Source: Gammaproteobacteria bacterium
GTDB taxonomy: Bacteria > Pseudomonadota > Gammaproteobacteria > Chromatiales > Chromatiaceae
DNA: 64,000 nucleotides
Reading direction: 5' to 3'
Assembly: GCA_024275295.1 (NCBI GenBank)
Contig: JAJRZI010000009.1
Span: forward strand, 1-64,000
In this document: positions 9,252-21,196 of the stretch, piece after piece
How positions within the stretch are numbered: the stretch's first letter is position 1
Layout of the letters: the number at the start of each line of letters is the position of its first letter
The notes under the pieces: model-generated
What the model was told of the DNA's origin: nothing
Database searches by the model: none
What the model saw: the letters and a program-made list of their open reading frames with translations, nothing else
Position numbers and translations under genes: made by a program

Positions 9252-10532
9252 TCAATACCTCGATTGCGTGTAGCGGGTCACCAAACTCATCTCATCTGTT
9301 GCCACCGGCAGTGCAATGCGAACCTGGTAGCCACTCCCCAGCGCCTCATGCAGTGGCTTGCCGTTCTTGTCCAGCATCGCATCAAGGGTGAATGTATGAT
9401 TGCCTGTAGAGGTCAGCAGCTCCAGGCGATCACCAACCGCAAATTTGTTTTTTACCTCGATCCCGGTCAGGCCATCGCTATCCGGCTGGCCCAGCACCTC
9501 ACCGACAAAGATCTGCCGCTCACTCTCCGAGCTGTTTTGGCGGTAGTTCTGCAGCTGTTCACTCTCATGACGCTCATAGAAACCATCGGTGTAACCACGA
9601 TTAGCCAGATTCTCCAGCTCTGCCATCAGCCCCACCTGGAAGGAGCGATGCGCCACGGCATCGTCAATCGCACGGCGATAGACCTGGGTAGTGCGGGCCG
9701 CGTAGTAGTGGGATTTTGTCCGCCCCTCGATCTTCAGGCTGTCCACCCCAATCTGCACCAGCCGCTCCACATGCTCCACTGCTCGCAGATCCTTGGAGTT
9801 CATAATATAGGTGCCGTGCTCATCCTCTTCGATGGGCATCATCTCGCCTGGCCGCTCCCGCTCTTCCAGAAAAAAGGTTTCATCTGCCTTTGGATTGCGT
9901 TTCTGCCCCGTGTCCGATTCAGCCACCTTGTACTCCCAGCGGCAGGAGTTGGTGCAGGCACCCTGATTGGCGTCCCGGTGATTGAAATAGCCAGAGAGCA
10001 TGCAACGCCCCGAGTAGGCAATACAGAGTGCCCCGTGCACAAAGACCTCCAGCTCCATATCCGGGCACTGCTGGCGGATCTCCTCCACCTCATCCAGCGA
10101 CAGTTCTCTCGATAGAATCACCCGCTTGATACCCACCCCCTGCCAAAACTTCACCGCTGCCGCATTCACCGTATTGGCTTGCACCGACAGATGCACTGTC
10201 AGCTCCGGCCAACGCTCCCGCACCAGCATGATCAGGCCGGGATCCGCCATGATCAACGCATCCGGCCCCATCGCCACCACCGGCTCCAGATCGGCAATAA
10301 AGGTCTTCAGCTTGGCCCCGTGCGGCATTAGGTTGCAGGTGATAAAAAACTGCCTGCCCAGCGCATGCGCCTCATCAATCCCCAACTGCAGATTGCCTTC
10401 CCGAAAATCATTATTCCGCACCCGCAGGCTGTAACGCGGCAACCCCGCATAGACGGCATCCGCCCCGTAGGCAAAGGCGTAACGCATATTTTTCAGGGTG
10501 CCCGCAGGGGCGAGGAGTTCGGGGTTTTTCAT
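9252..10532 (-). CDS. trhP: Peptidase U32 family tRNA hydroxylation protein TrhP (YegQ)
   Basis: In E. coli this U32 protein supports prephenate-dependent 5-hydroxylation of U34 in tRNAs. The 426-aa sequence tracks YegQ closely: PELLAPAGTLKNMRYAFAYG, GADAVYAGLPRYSLR, SDPGLIM-like ADPGLIMLVRE, the U32 signature EVFVHGALCIAYSGRC, and the Cys cluster CMLSG / GACTNSCRWEY expected to hold an Fe-S cluster. It lacks a short insert and the tail of the 453-aa E. coli protein. It is not a protease in any demonstrated sense; the name reflects family history. It is divergent from nei, with 74 bp between the starts. Confidence 0.93.
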   Translation of the reverse strand: MKNPELLAPAGTLKNMRYAFAYGADAVYAGLPRYSLRVRNNDFREGNLQLGIDEAHALGRQFFITCNLMPHGAKLKTFIADLEPVVAMGPDALIMADPGLIMLVRERWPELTVHLSVQANTVNAAAVKFWQGVGIKRVILSRELSLDEVEEIRQQCPDMELEVFVHGALCIAYSGRCMLSGYFNHRDANQGACTNSCRWEYKVAESDTGQKRNPKADETFFLEERERPGEMMPIEEDEHGTYIMNSKDLRAVEHVERLVQIGVDSLKIEGRTKSHYYAARTTQVYRRAIDDAVAHRSFQVGLMAELENLANRGYTDGFYERHESEQLQNYRQNSSESERQIFVGEVLGQPDSDGLTGIEVKNKFAVGDRLELLTSTGNHTFTLDAMLDKNGKPLHEALGSGYQVRIALPVATDEMSLVTRYTQSRY

Positions 10533-10606
10533 AAGGAAGATTCCGGCCTACAGATTATCGGGGAGCGAATTGTATATAATAAGCGCTTTAACAGCGAATA
10601 TTGCTT

Positions 10607-11443
10607 ATGCCAGAAGGCCCGGAAATACGTCGTGCAGCTGATAATTTAGCAACGGCCATCAAAGATAAAACAGCCAAAGAGGTCTTCTTTGGTCAGGATC
10701 ATTTGAAGCCATTTGAAAAACTATTGAGTGGTGAAAAAATCTGGGCAGTAGAGACCCGGGGCAAGGCCATTCTGACCCGTTTCAGCAATGGCCTGAATAT
10801 CTACAGCCACAACCAGCTCTATGGCCGCTGGCATACAGGGGCGGCCTATGAGTTTCCAGACAGCTCAAGGCAACTGCGGCTGGCCATCCACAACGATACA
10901 CACTCTGCCCTGCTTTACAGCGCCTCTGATATTGCGGTACTGAACGAGAGTGAGCTGGCAGACCATCCATTCCTGCAAAAACTGGGACCGGATGTGCTGT
11001 CAGCCGACATAACCCAAGAGCAGATTATTGAGCGCTTGCTCCACCCCAAATACCATCGCCGTCAACTTGGCGGCATCCTGACCGATCAATCCTTCCTGGC
11101 CGGCCTGGGCAACTATTTACGCTGTGAGATCCTTTTTGTAACCGGGCTGGCAGCAAAAACCACAGCGCAACAATGCGGCCCCGGAAAGTTGGCCCAACTT
11201 GCGCAAGCCATTCTTGAATTATCGCAGCAATCCTATAACACAGGCGGCATTACCAATGACCACCAACATGCCAAACAGTTGATGGATGAAGGGGCCAGCT
11301 TTGAGGATGCACGCTTCCATGTTTTTCGTAGAGTCGGAAAACCCTGTTACCACTGCAACACACCGATAGAAAAAACCACAGCCAATGGGCAGGGCCTTTA
11401 CTTTTGTCCCAACTGTCAGAGCCGCTGCTATCTGGACAGATGA
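10607..11443 (+). CDS. nei: Endonuclease VIII (formamidopyrimidine-type DNA glycosylase)
   Basis: A DNA glycosylase/AP lyase that removes oxidised pyrimidines. The start is set at ATG 10607 because the mature protein must begin with the catalytic Pro of MPEGPEIRRAAD; the TTG 6 nt upstream would bury it. Other features: ETRGKAILTRFSNG, SHNQLYGRW, LLYSASDIAVL, PFLQKLGPDVL, LAGLGNYLRCEIL (helix-two-turn-helix), and a C-terminal zinc finger made of CYHC and CPNC. A good -10 (TATAAT, 10575-10580) precedes it. Its 3' end overlaps the convergent response regulator gene by 16 bp. Confidence 0.95.
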   Translation: MPEGPEIRRAADNLATAIKDKTAKEVFFGQDHLKPFEKLLSGEKIWAVETRGKAILTRFSNGLNIYSHNQLYGRWHTGAAYEFPDSSRQLRLAIHNDTHSALLYSASDIAVLNESELADHPFLQKLGPDVLSADITQEQIIERLLHPKYHRRQLGGILTDQSFLAGLGNYLRCEILFVTGLAAKTTAQQCGPGKLAQLAQAILELSQQSYNTGGITNDHQHAKQLMDEGASFEDARFHVFRRVGKPCYHCNTPIEKTTANGQGLYFCPNCQSRCYLDR

Positions 11444-12579
11444 CTCTTCTCCGCAGCACATTGAAGGTTTCGCATTATTTCATGCAGTCGCCTATCTATT
11501 TCTATACCCGCCTCAAAATTATTTATCGTTTTATCAACACCGGATTGAATAATATTATGCAGGTGCAGCTCCTGCTCTTCCGTCAGCCCCAGAGATAAAA
11601 ACGACTCCTCCAACTGCTGCATAACAGCATCCATTATCTGTATGTTTTTCTCTTTCTGATCCTGTTGTATTTTCTCAATCTCCTGCAGCGCACTGTTTGA
11701 ATCAAATGCCAACTCCTGCAAACGGCTTCTGTTTTCTATGACATGCCGCTCTATCTCAAGCGCCTGCAATTTTGACTCCGCACCCTCTGCCAACAGGGCT
11801 ACATTGTCACGGATTCTGCCACATTTATCAGGGTCATCCAGCGGCATATTTTTTATCAAAAGCGAGACATCACCAAAGTTCATGATCAATCTCCCACCAT
11901 GTTCCATTATCCGCCCCTGGTCACTTAAACGTGACAGCAGTTCCTGCTCCAGTGGGGATGCCGGCCCGGTATTATTTATATTGATTGTCTCTACTGCTGA
12001 ACGCATCTGCACACTGCACTGAAGTGAATAGCGTGCTATGGCTTCAACCACATGCTGCGCCAGGTCTGTGATGTTGCTGATGGTAAAACTGTGTCTAAGA
12101 AATTCCAATACCACACCCAGCTCACCTGCACTGGTCATGGCTGTCATAGCCGTTTCTATAGCCGATGTTTTTTCTTTCTCAAGCGCATGCTGGCGTTGCC
12201 TGTTGTTGATCGCCAACTGCACCTTTTGTACAAGTTCGCTGGGTGAAAAGGGCTTGATGACATAATCAGAACCACCCGCCTCATAGCCCGCCAGCTTCTC
12301 ATCTGTCGAATCATGTGCAGAGACGAAAATAACATCCACATCCTTGGTATGTGGGTCGCTTTTTATCCGGCGACAGGTCTCATAGCCATCCATTCCCGGC
12401 ATCATCACATCCATCAGAATGACATTTGGTGCCGACTGTTTGGCTAATATCTCCAGCGCCTTCTCTCCACTGGTTGCAGCCAGCACCGCATAATCATCTT
12501 TCAGGTTTTCCATCAGAAAATGAATATCATCAGGTGAGTCATCCACAATCAATATTCTGTCTTTCTCAGTACTCATCAT
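11428..12579 (-). CDS. Response regulator with REC domain and uncharacterised C-terminal region
   Basis: An N-terminal receiver domain (about residues 5-120) has the acidic pair in ILIVDDSPDD, the phosphoacceptor Asp in VILMDVMMPGMDG, and the Lys of YVIKPFSP. The remaining roughly 250 aa are mostly helical, with a coiled-coil-like stretch (RNRSRLQELAFD onward) and no DNA-binding or enzymatic motif I recognise. It lies 31 nt downstream of the hybrid kinase and is presumably its output partner. The start ATG 12579 is chosen because GGGGAA sits just upstream; a GTG at 12603 would add 8 residues. Confidence 0.85.
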   Translation of the reverse strand: MMSTEKDRILIVDDSPDDIHFLMENLKDDYAVLAATSGEKALEILAKQSAPNVILMDVMMPGMDGYETCRRIKSDPHTKDVDVIFVSAHDSTDEKLAGYEAGGSDYVIKPFSPSELVQKVQLAINNRQRQHALEKEKTSAIETAMTAMTSAGELGVVLEFLRHSFTISNITDLAQHVVEAIARYSLQCSVQMRSAVETININNTGPASPLEQELLSRLSDQGRIMEHGGRLIMNFGDVSLLIKNMPLDDPDKCGRIRDNVALLAEGAESKLQALEIERHVIENRSRLQELAFDSNSALQEIEKIQQDQKEKNIQIMDAVMQQLEESFLSLGLTEEQELHLHNIIQSGVDKTINNFEAGIEIDRRLHEIMRNLQCAAEKSHLSR

Positions 12580-12610
12580 AAATTCCCCGTTTGCATCAGC
12601 CACCCGTAAT

Positions 12611-15600
12611 TCACGCTTTGATTTGTTGGATACTCTTTTTGGCTGCCTCTATATCAAAGCCATTCAAAGCGCTTTCCAGACCTTCAAACCAGGCAGCAGA
12701 CAGAGATCCGCCAATACACCCCTTTAACCTGTGAAGGCAGTTCTGGGCCTCACCAAGATCTGTATCCAGATAATCTTCCATCTGCTTAAGCAGCGCATGC
12801 AGTGCATCAGCATCAATATCTTGCGGGGCAGAGGGTGTTTCATCCGATGATGCTTCATCCTCTTCCAGCACCATTAGCCCTGTCATCACGGTCTGCTGCT
12901 CTCTCCGCAGGTCATCCATTCCGGCCAACGCTTCTGCTGTGTTATTGGAACGGCAGGCAGCCTCCATTGATGCCGCATGTTGAAACAGCGCTTCAGCACC
13001 GATGTTACCGCTGCTGCCTTTTAAGGTATGCGCCAGGCGTGCCGCCTCTTCCAGTTGACCCTGCCTGATATGCGCTTCGATGGTATCGACGATGGCAGAC
13101 TGTTTTTGGCGAAAGCCCTTTAAGATCCTTTTATAGGCCGCCCAGTTACCACGGATACGCTGCAGGCCAGCTGCCAAATTGATTCCCGGCAACTCCGGCA
13201 GGGTATCGGCATCGGGCCTGTTTTTTAGGTTGCCGCCTTCACTCCCTGGTTTTTTTTCCGGTTTGACCCACTGGGATAACACCTGAAAAAGCTCCTCCTG
13301 ACTAAACGGTTTGGTCACATGCTCGTTCATCCCGGCAGAGAGGCTCTTTTCCCGATCACCACTGAGTGCATGCGCGGTCATGGCTATAATCGGAAGCTCG
13401 GCATAGGCTCCACCCAGTGCGCGGATATGTTGGGTTGCCTCGATCCCATCCATGACCGGCATCTGAATATCCATCAGGACGGCATCGTAGTTTCGTTTCT
13501 GCACCGCTTGCAGTGCCTCCAGGCCGTTCTCTACGGTATCGAGAGCGAAGCCCACATCAGAGAGGATCTCCTCTGCCACCTGTTGGTTGATTTCGTTGTC
13601 TTCCACCAGCAACAGCTGCCGGCCACCAAACCACCAGGCATCAGCCGGTGTATGATTGTCAGCCGGGGAGGCTTCCATCTGCATTTCACCAAGCAATAAC
13701 AGTAATTTGTCATGGAGTTCCGAGGGTCGCACAGGTTTGGTCATCCAGCCATCCAGTTCCGGCACCTCATCACTACAATCCATTGAACCGAGCATCAGCA
13801 ATCGCATCCCGCTCAGCCCCTTATCCGCCCGAATGGCCCGTGCCAGCTCAACCCCATTCATCTCTGGCATCTGCATGTCCAGCAGCGCTATGTCGTATGG
13901 CTGGTTTGCGGTTGCAGCAGCGCGTAGTTGATGTAGTGCATCAGCCCCGCCTGCGGCTTCCCCAATGCCATCAACCTGCCAGCTTCCCAGAATACTCATG
14001 AGCACTTCTCGATTGGTCTTATTATCGTCCACCACCAAAATGCGCTGTTTGGGCAACAATTCAGAGTCCTGATCCATTTGCCGGGCATCACCCACGGCCT
14101 TTAACGGCAGGCAAAAACTGAATTTCGAGCCGTGACCGGGCCTGCTTTCCACCTTTAGATCCCCACCCATTTTCGCCACCAGTCGGCTGCTGATGGCCAG
14201 CCCCAATCCCGTACCACCATATTTGCGAGTGGTTGAATCGTCAGCCTGGTTAAAGGCCTCAAATACCGCTTGCTGCTGCTCTTCTGTCATTCCGATGCCG
14301 GTATCGCAGACGCCAAATTCCAGCATACGTGCTTCATTCTCTCCTTTAATGAGGTAGAGCAGCACCTCACCCTGTTCGGTAAATTTGATGGCGTTACTGA
14401 GCAGGTTAGTCAGTATTTGTCTGAGACGGGTGGGGTCACCCTTTACCAAGCCTGGCAGGTTGGGGGCTACCTTGCATATCAGCTCCACCCTCTTATTTTG
14501 GGCAGAACCTGCCAGCAGTATTGCAGTCTCCTCTACCAGCGCAACAGGATCAAATGAGACCCATTCCAGTTCCAGCTTGTCTGCCTCTATCTTGGAAAAG
14601 TCGAGGATGTCATTGATGACGGTAAGCAGCATCTCACCTGATCCTGCCGCCGTCTCCACAAGCCATCGCTGTTTAGTATCCAGATCTGTCTTGTTTAACA
14701 GATGCAGCATGCCCAGCACACCGTGCATCGGCGTACGGATCTCATGGCTCATGATGGCCAGAAATGCAGACTTAGCCCGATTGGCCGCCTCCGCCTTCTC
14801 TTTGGAATCAATCAACAGTTGTTCGGCCTGCTTACGCTCTATGACACTGGCGAGCACCAGCGCGGCAGCATTCAAAAAGCGTTGTTCAACCTTATCAAAT
14901 GGGTGCCCATGGGGTATGTAAAGCAGCAGTACGCCAATAACCTGCTTTTCGGTCATGATTGGAACCACATAATGACCATGTTCCACCATCCCTTCAAACC
15001 GCACCTCATGCCGATCATCTATGTGGCTGGTATGAATGATAGCTTGCTCAGCCGCGGCCCGCCCACACAGGCAATAGCCGCAAGGAACATGCTGACAAGT
15101 ATGGAAAATTGGCTGTTCAAGGCCCCGGGAGATGGTCAATTCAAGTATTTCCGGCTCACTTCCAACCAAAAATATGGCTCCCTTTGGTGATAGATCCGTA
15201 AATGCCGCCGACAGAATAATATCCAACAACTCTTCCAGACACTCATTGAGGGTGCGTTGCTTCAATGGCACCTTGAGCAGCCGGGTCAGCACTCGATCCA
15301 GATTATGTTGATAGACCAGTTTTTCAGAATGTTGCTTGAGTTGCTGTTCGAGCATCTTGCTGTGGGTAACATCCCACAGAAAGCAGACCATGACATGGTC
15401 TGCAGCACCAGTGGTGACGGTGGGGGGTTCTTCAAAATCATCACCAAAAAGCACAGAATCTGTATTGCCAGACTCCATCGTAGAAATCTGTAGCAGGAGC
15501 TGATCTCCATTCTTACGTTGACCGATGACAGGTGCATCATCCGTTGTACGTGTTGCAATAAAATCACGAAGGTAGCGAGCTACATTACCGTGATCCTGGC

Positions 15601-15895
15601 TATGCACTGGAATAAGATGAGGGATATTACGGCCAATAACCTCCCCTTCCGTGTATCCAAAGATCTGTTGTGCTGCTTTATTGAAGGTTTGAACAGTACC
15701 ATCAGAGGCAAAGGAGATGATAGCTACAGTCGCTCTGTGCAGCAGTGCCTCAAGATGATTTTGGGCGATGATCAGCTGGTGGCTGGCTTGAGTCATCTCA
15801 TCAGCCTGACGCTGATAACGCTTCAGCCTCGACAGTAACCTATGCACATCTGCTGGTGACAGCTCTTCCATTTGAAGGTTGGATTCTTTTACCAT
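12611..15895 (-). CDS. Hybrid sensor histidine kinase (PAS-GAF-HisKA-HATPase-REC-REC-Hpt)
   Basis: Order of domains in 1094 aa: short helical start; PAS (about 50-165, [18 protein letters not shown]); GAF (about 205-350, with [12 protein letters not shown]); HisKA with the phosphoacceptor His in MSHEIRTP (about 383); HATPase ([18 protein letters not shown]); two REC domains ([10 protein letters not shown] about 618, [10 protein letters not shown] about 760, Asp in [11 protein letters not shown] and [11 protein letters not shown]); Hpt with HTLKGSSGN (about 955); and a C-terminal Hpt-like helical unit containing HRLKG. No membrane segment, so cytosolic. It is a phosphorelay kinase of the BarA type. 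A strong AAGGAG precedes the ATG. The [14 protein letters not shown] stretch in the GAF domain recurs, in similar form, in the kinase at 37920-40025. Confidence 0.93.
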   Translation of the reverse strand: MVKESNLQMEELSPADVHRLLSRLKRYQRQADEMTQASHQLIIAQNHLEALLHRATVAIISFASDGTVQTFNKAAQQIFGYTEGEVIGRNIPHLIPVHSQDHGNVARYLRDFIATRTTDDAPVIGQRKNGDQLLLQISTMESGNTDSVLFGDDFEEPPTVTTGAADHVMVCFLWDVTHSKMLEQQLKQHSEKLVYQHNLDRVLTRLLKVPLKQRTLNECLEELLDIILSAAFTDLSPKGAIFLVGSEPEILELTISRGLEQPIFHTCQHVPCGYCLCGRAAAEQAIIHTSHIDDRHEVRFEGMVEHGHYVVPIMTEKQVIGVLLLYIPHGHPFDKVEQRFLNAAALVLASVIERKQAEQLLIDSKEKAEAANRAKSAFLAIMSHEIRTPMHGVLGMLHLLNKTDLDTKQRWLVETAAGSGEMLLTVINDILDFSKIEADKLELEWVSFDPVALVEETAILLAGSAQNKRVELICKVAPNLPGLVKGDPTRLRQILTNLLSNAIKFTEQGEVLLYLIKGENEARMLEFGVCDTGIGMTEEQQQAVFEAFNQADDSTTRKYGGTGLGLAISSRLVAKMGGDLKVESRPGHGSKFSFCLPLKAVGDARQMDQDSELLPKQRILVVDDNKTNREVLMSILGSWQVDGIGEAAGGADALHQLRAAATANQPYDIALLDMQMPEMNGVELARAIRADKGLSGMRLLMLGSMDCSDEVPELDGWMTKPVRPSELHDKLLLLLGEMQMEASPADNHTPADAWWFGGRQLLLVEDNEINQQVAEEILSDVGFALDTVENGLEALQAVQKRNYDAVLMDIQMPVMDGIEATQHIRALGGAYAELPIIAMTAHALSGDREKSLSAGMNEHVTKPFSQEELFQVLSQWVKPEKKPGSEGGNLKNRPDADTLPELPGINLAAGLQRIRGNWAAYKRILKGFRQKQSAIVDTIEAHIRQGQLEEAARLAHTLKGSSGNIGAEALFQHAASMEAACRSNNTAEALAGMDDLRREQQTVMTGLMVLEEDEASSDETPSAPQDIDADALHALLKQMEDYLDTDLGEAQNCLHRLKGCIGGSLSAAWFEGLESALNGFDIEAAKKSIQQIKA

Positions 15896-15992
15896 GAGAC
15901 GACTCCTTTGATCCTTGGCCAGATGATGCGGTAAAGAGTAATAATAGCTTATTTACCGGCATTTTCAGCCAGCCTCCGAACCTCCACTACCG

Positions 15993-16441
15993 CTACTTGC
16001 AGTTTTCCTGGATATGCTCTTTTGCCTCTTTCATTTTTTTCTGCCGAGCCTCCTCGGTAATATAACGATATTCACCATCCGCCCCTTTTTGCCGGGCATG
16101 TGGACGAGCAATAAGGCCCGCCAGGTTACGTTTAGCCGCCTCACAGTTGCTTGTTAGTCTTTCAGACTCTGCCTTTTCTCACTTGCCGCTTTGTTCTCAA
16201 GCGCTCGATCCTCTCTTAAATCCTCAAGCCGCTGTTTTTGTGCATCCAGCTTACGCTGCGCCTCTTCAGGTGAGATGGCCGGTGGTGGCGGTGGCTTTAT
16301 CTCTATGACCGGCCCGGCTGGAGGGGGCTTTTGTGAATAGACCGTTACACCATTTTCATCTACCCAACGGTAGGTTTTAGCTGCTAATGGGGCGCTGATC
16401 AGCAGGGTAAAGACAATCAGTATCAGAGGCCTTGTTTTCAT
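15993..16441 (-). pseudogene. DUF4124 domain protein, frameshifted
   Basis: The N-terminal part (16154-16441) has a signal peptide (LISAPLAAKT) and the DUF4124 hallmark YRWVDENGVTVYSQKPP, then a Pro-rich stretch and a charged helix, and stops early at 16154. In another frame, bases 15993 to about 16180 encode a continuation (SNCEAAKRNLAGL, GEYRYITEEARQKK, QENCK) that is the typical C-terminal part of this family. Adding one A to the A4 run at 16174-16177 (T4 on the plus strand) joins the two frames into one protein of about 146 aa. So this is either a one-base deletion in a homopolymer or a sequencing error. Function of the family is unknown; it should be periplasmic. Confidence 0.8.
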
Positions 16442-16660
16442 TATGGATGATCGGTTGTTTGTGGAATTGATAGTCTCAATTATGTGCCAACAGGATGATA
16501 TGGCAAGGTTTTCTCTTAGGGTAAAAAAGTGTAGCGCATAAACCCCGAAAAAACAGGGTTATTCTAATTGTTTTAGAGCGAATCATCTTGACCAGTACAG
16601 GAGTAGTTTAGTAGGCTGCTGAGTTCGACTATTTTCAAGTATTTTTTGTCATTGCGGTGA

Positions 16661-16846
16661 TTCAACCTGGAAAAATCGGTTAAACCGTAGCTAGGGCGGC
16701 TAAGATGCTTAAGATACAGGGTTTTTTCTCATATTTTGAGCTCATCGTATGGGCGATACGCCATCGTCCAAAATATGAGAAAAAACCCTGTAGATTGAGT
16801 GCATTTAGTCGTTCGCAGTAGGTTCAACTGATTTTTCTAGGTTTGA
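16661..16846. repeat. 186-bp imperfect palindrome with perfect 24-bp inner arms
   Basis: The core is a perfect 24-bp inverted repeat (16715-16738 and 16769-16792, beginning TACAGGG and containing six T's) around a 30-nt loop. Outside it a second pair (16661-16686 and 16821-16846, 21 of 26 positions matching) begins with TTCAACCTGGAAAAATC. Between the outer and inner arms there is further partial symmetry (CGGCTAA against CGACTAA). The whole could fold into one long hairpin. It ends 21 bp before ilvI and would lie in its leader. Either a MITE-like mobile element or a structured leader. The rest of the 16442-16867 gap shows no gene and no Ile/Val/Leu-rich leader peptide. Confidence 0.75.
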
Positions 16847-16867
16847 GGCCGTTAGGAGCGTACTAAC

Positions 16868-18585
16868 GTGGAATTGAGTGGCGCCGAGATCCTTGTCCAG
16901 TGTTTGAAGGATGAGGGTGTCGAACATCTGTTTGGTTACCCGGGAGGGGCCGTTTTACATATCTATGACGCGATTTTCAAGCAGGATGAATTGCGTCATA
17001 TCCTGGTGCGGCATGAGCAGGGTGCAGTGCATGCTGCTGATGGTTATGCTCGCGCTACTGGCAAGCCCGGTGTGGCGCTACTGACCTCCGGTCCAGGAGC
17101 TACCAACGGTGTTACCGGCATTGCTACGGCCTATATGGACTCTATTCCTATGGTGGTGCTCACCGGCCAGGTGCCTACGCCTTTTATTGGTAGTGATGCC
17201 TTCCAGGAGGTTGATACCCTGGGTATCACTCGTCCCTGTGTGAAACACAACTTCCTGGTGAAGGATGTGCGTGATCTGGCGGAGACACTGAAAAAGGCTT
17301 TCTATATCGCAACCTCTGGTCGTCCTGGCCCGGTTGTGGTTGATGTGCCTAAGGATGTTACAGATCCTAATATCAAGATCCCGTACGTCTATCCAAAAAC
17401 CATCAAGATGCGCTCTTACAATCCGGTAAAAAAAGGGCACCTGGGGCAGATCAAAAAGGCGGTTGACCTGATCCTCTCAGCCAAGCGCCCGGTCATCTAC
17501 TCCGGCGGTGGTGTTGTCACAGGTGATGGTGCAGCTGAGCTGACCGATCTGGTGCGGGAGATGAACCTGCCAATCACCAGCACCCTGATGGGGCTGGGCG
17601 GTTATCCGGGTACGGACAGGCAGTTCCTCGGCATGCTGGGTATGCATGGCACCTATGAAGCCAACATGGCAATGCACGACTGTGACGTACTGATTGCTAT
17701 CGGTGCACGCTTTGATGACCGTGTGACGGGCAAGATCAAGGATTTCTGTCCTGAGGCCAAGATCATCCATATCGACATCGATCCCGCCTCTATCTCCAAG
17801 AATGTACGGGTGGATATCCCGATTGTAGGGCCGGTCAAGTCTGTACTGGCTGATATGGTCAAGGTCGCCAAAGAACACAAAAATCAGCCAAACAAAGAGG
17901 CGCTGGCGCAGTGGTGGTCTCTGATCGAGAAGTGGCGTGCAGTAAATTGCCTCAAATACAACACCAAGAGCAAGCGGATCAAACCGCAGCATGCTATTGA
18001 GCTGCTGCACAAAATCACCAATGGTGACGCCTATATCGCTTCTGACGTAGGGCAACATCAGATGTGGACAGCACAGTATTACCCATTTGACAAGTCACAA
18101 CATTGGCTCACCTCAGGTGGCCTGGGAACCATGGGCTTCGGTCTGCCAGCAGCGATGGGAGCCAAGGTGGCGCATCCCGATAAGGATGTGGTCTGTATTA
18201 CCGGTGATGGTAGTATCCAGATGAATATCCAGGAGCTAGCTACCTGCAAGCAATTTGATCTGCCATTGAAGGTGATGCTGCTCAATAATGGCTATCTGGG
18301 CATGGTGCGCCAGTGGCAGGAGTTCTTCTACGGTGGCCGCTACTCTGAGGTCACGGTAGAGGCCCAACCGGATTTCGTTAAGCTTGCAGAGGCCTACGGC
18401 CATGTGGGCATGCGGGTGGAAAAACCAGAGGATCTTGAAGGGGCACTGCGTGAGATGCTGGCCATGAAGGATCGGCTGGTTTTTCTGGATGTAGTCATTG
18501 ATCCTGGTGAAAATGTCTACCCTATGATTATGGCTGGGAAAGGGCATCACGAGATGCAACTCTCCCCTGATTGCGAGCTCTCCTA

Positions 18586-18586
<1 letters not shown>
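16868..18586 (+). CDS. ilvI: Acetolactate synthase large subunit
   Basis: A ThDP- and FAD-dependent enzyme that condenses two pyruvates to acetolactate, or pyruvate with 2-ketobutyrate, at the start of Val/Leu/Ile synthesis. It has EHLFGYPGGAVL with the catalytic Glu in VRHEQGAVHAADGYAR, SGPGATN, the FAD-region AIGARFDDRVTG, and the ThDP motif GDGSIQMNIQEL...NN. Length 572 aa is typical. The start is GTG 16868 with AGGAG about 10 nt upstream, which puts the ELSGAEILVQ region at the N-terminus as in homologues. Its stop overlaps the ilvH start by one base (TAATG), so the two subunits are translationally coupled. Confidence 0.97.
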
Positions 18587-20138
<1,552 letters not shown>

Positions 20139-20160
20139 GGCTAAACCGCTCTTGGCTACA

Positions 20161-20196
20161 AAGCCTCTCTTCCCAAGTGGGAAGAGGGGCTTTTTT
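20161..20196 (+). terminator. Terminator of the ilvIHC operon
   Basis: AAGCC-T-CTCTTCCC pairs with GGGAAGAG-G-GGCTT around a four-base loop AAGT, followed by six T's. A classical intrinsic terminator 22 bp after ilvC. Confidence 0.93.
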
Positions 20197-20271
20197 ATAT
20201 ATTACTATCCTGTGAAACGGGCGTTATAATCTTAGGATAATCAGCTAAATCGTTGTATCCCAGGATTGATA

Positions 20272-21045
20272 ATGACCGAAGAGTTAACCGAAAAACCCAA
20301 GCCCAGACGGCGCGGCATCTACCTGCTGCCCAACCTGTTCACCACCGCAACCCTGTTTGGCGGTTTCTACGCCATCCTGGCTGCCATGAGTGGGCGCTTT
20401 GAAGCAGCAGCCATTGCCATCTTTATAGCCATGATTGCTGATGGCCTCGATGGCCGGGTCGCACGGATGACCAACACGCAAACAGATTTTGGCGCCGAGT
20501 ATGACAGCCTGGCCGATATGGTGGCCTTTGGGCTGGCGCCAGCATTGGTGATGTATCTCTGGGCCTTGGTTGAGCTGGGTAAGTTTGGCTGGCTGGCTGC
20601 TTTTGTCTATACGGCGGGTACAGCTCTTCGCCTGGCGCGCTTTAATACGCAGGTAGGGACAGCAGATAAACGTTATTTTCAGGGATTGGCCAGCCCTGCT
20701 TCGGCTGCCATTATGGCCGGTGCTGTCTGGGTTGGCGTGGAGCATGGCTTTGCAGGGAAAGATGTAGCCTGGATTGCCAGCTTTATCACACTTGCTGCCG
20801 GCCTGTTGATGGTGAGCAACGTTCGCTACTCCAGCTTTAAAGAGATCGATTTTCGCGGCAAGGTTCCGTTTATTGCCCTGGTGGCAGTGATGCTGGGATT
20901 TGCCATAGTCCTTTGGCAGCCATCGTTGGTGTTGTTTCTGATATTTTTGGGCTATGCGGTTTCAGGGCCCATTCTGACCTTGACTCAGTTAAGGCAACGC
21001 AGGGCAGAGCGCCAGGCAAGCGATACAGATAAGAATGATGAGTAG
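20272..21045 (+). CDS. pssA: CDP-diacylglycerol--serine O-phosphatidyltransferase
   Basis: An integral membrane enzyme that makes phosphatidylserine, the precursor of phosphatidylethanolamine. The CDP-alcohol phosphotransferase motif D-x2-DG-x2-AR-x8-G-x3-D-x3-D is seen as DGLDGRVAR...GAEYDSLADM. At least six hydrophobic segments follow (for example ALVMYLWALV, FIALVAVMLGFAIVLW, LVLFLIFLGYAVSG), and the C-terminus is charged. This is the multi-spanning subclass-II type, not the soluble E. coli type. Start ATG 20272 is preferred over a TTG six bases upstream because CAGGA is properly spaced. A TATAAT at 20225-20230 may be its -10. Confidence 0.93.
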   Translation: MTEELTEKPKPRRRGIYLLPNLFTTATLFGGFYAILAAMSGRFEAAAIAIFIAMIADGLDGRVARMTNTQTDFGAEYDSLADMVAFGLAPALVMYLWALVELGKFGWLAAFVYTAGTALRLARFNTQVGTADKRYFQGLASPASAAIMAGAVWVGVEHGFAGKDVAWIASFITLAAGLLMVSNVRYSSFKEIDFRGKVPFIALVAVMLGFAIVLWQPSLVLFLIFLGYAVSGPILTLTQLRQRRAERQASDTDKNDE

Positions 21046-21074
21046 TTGGCAATGTGCTGATCGTGGGTTATAGT
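21046..21074 (+). promoter_or_regulatory. Promoter of the leu leader and leuA
   Basis: TTGGCA (21046-21051) and TATAGT (21069-21074) are spaced 17 bp. The predicted transcription start falls around 21080-21082, almost at the leader peptide ATG (21083), so the leader peptide may be translated from a leaderless or near-leaderless mRNA. Confidence 0.6.
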
Positions 21075-21082
21075 TTTTACTA

Positions 21083-21196
21083 ATGAACACTTCCTACAAC
21101 AATAGGCCAATTCAATCAGATGCTCCCTCTGGAGAGAGCATCCGTGCGCGTTTATTGGTATCCCATCTTCTACCCCTGCTACGACTGCTGCCCTGA
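21083..21196 (+). CDS. leuL: Leucine-rich leader peptide of leuA (37 aa)
   Basis: This short frame encodes 37 residues ending LLVSHLLPLLRLLP before TGA. Eight of the last fourteen residues are Leu, encoded by a mix of TTA, TTG, CTT, CTA and CTG. It lies between a good promoter and leuA, as expected of a leader peptide whose translation senses charged leucyl-tRNA. The CTG CCC at its end is also one arm of the first hairpin of the downstream leader. Its length is greater than that of the E. coli LeuL, and the sequence is unrelated apart from the Leu run. Confidence 0.8.
   Translation: MNTSYNNRPIQSDAPSGESIRARLLVSHLLPLLRLLP

Noticed and set aside
9264-10115. 283-aa plus-strand frame opposite trhP
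   Set aside because: Antisense shadow of trhP; composition is biased (many Leu, His, Gln) and no motif is seen.
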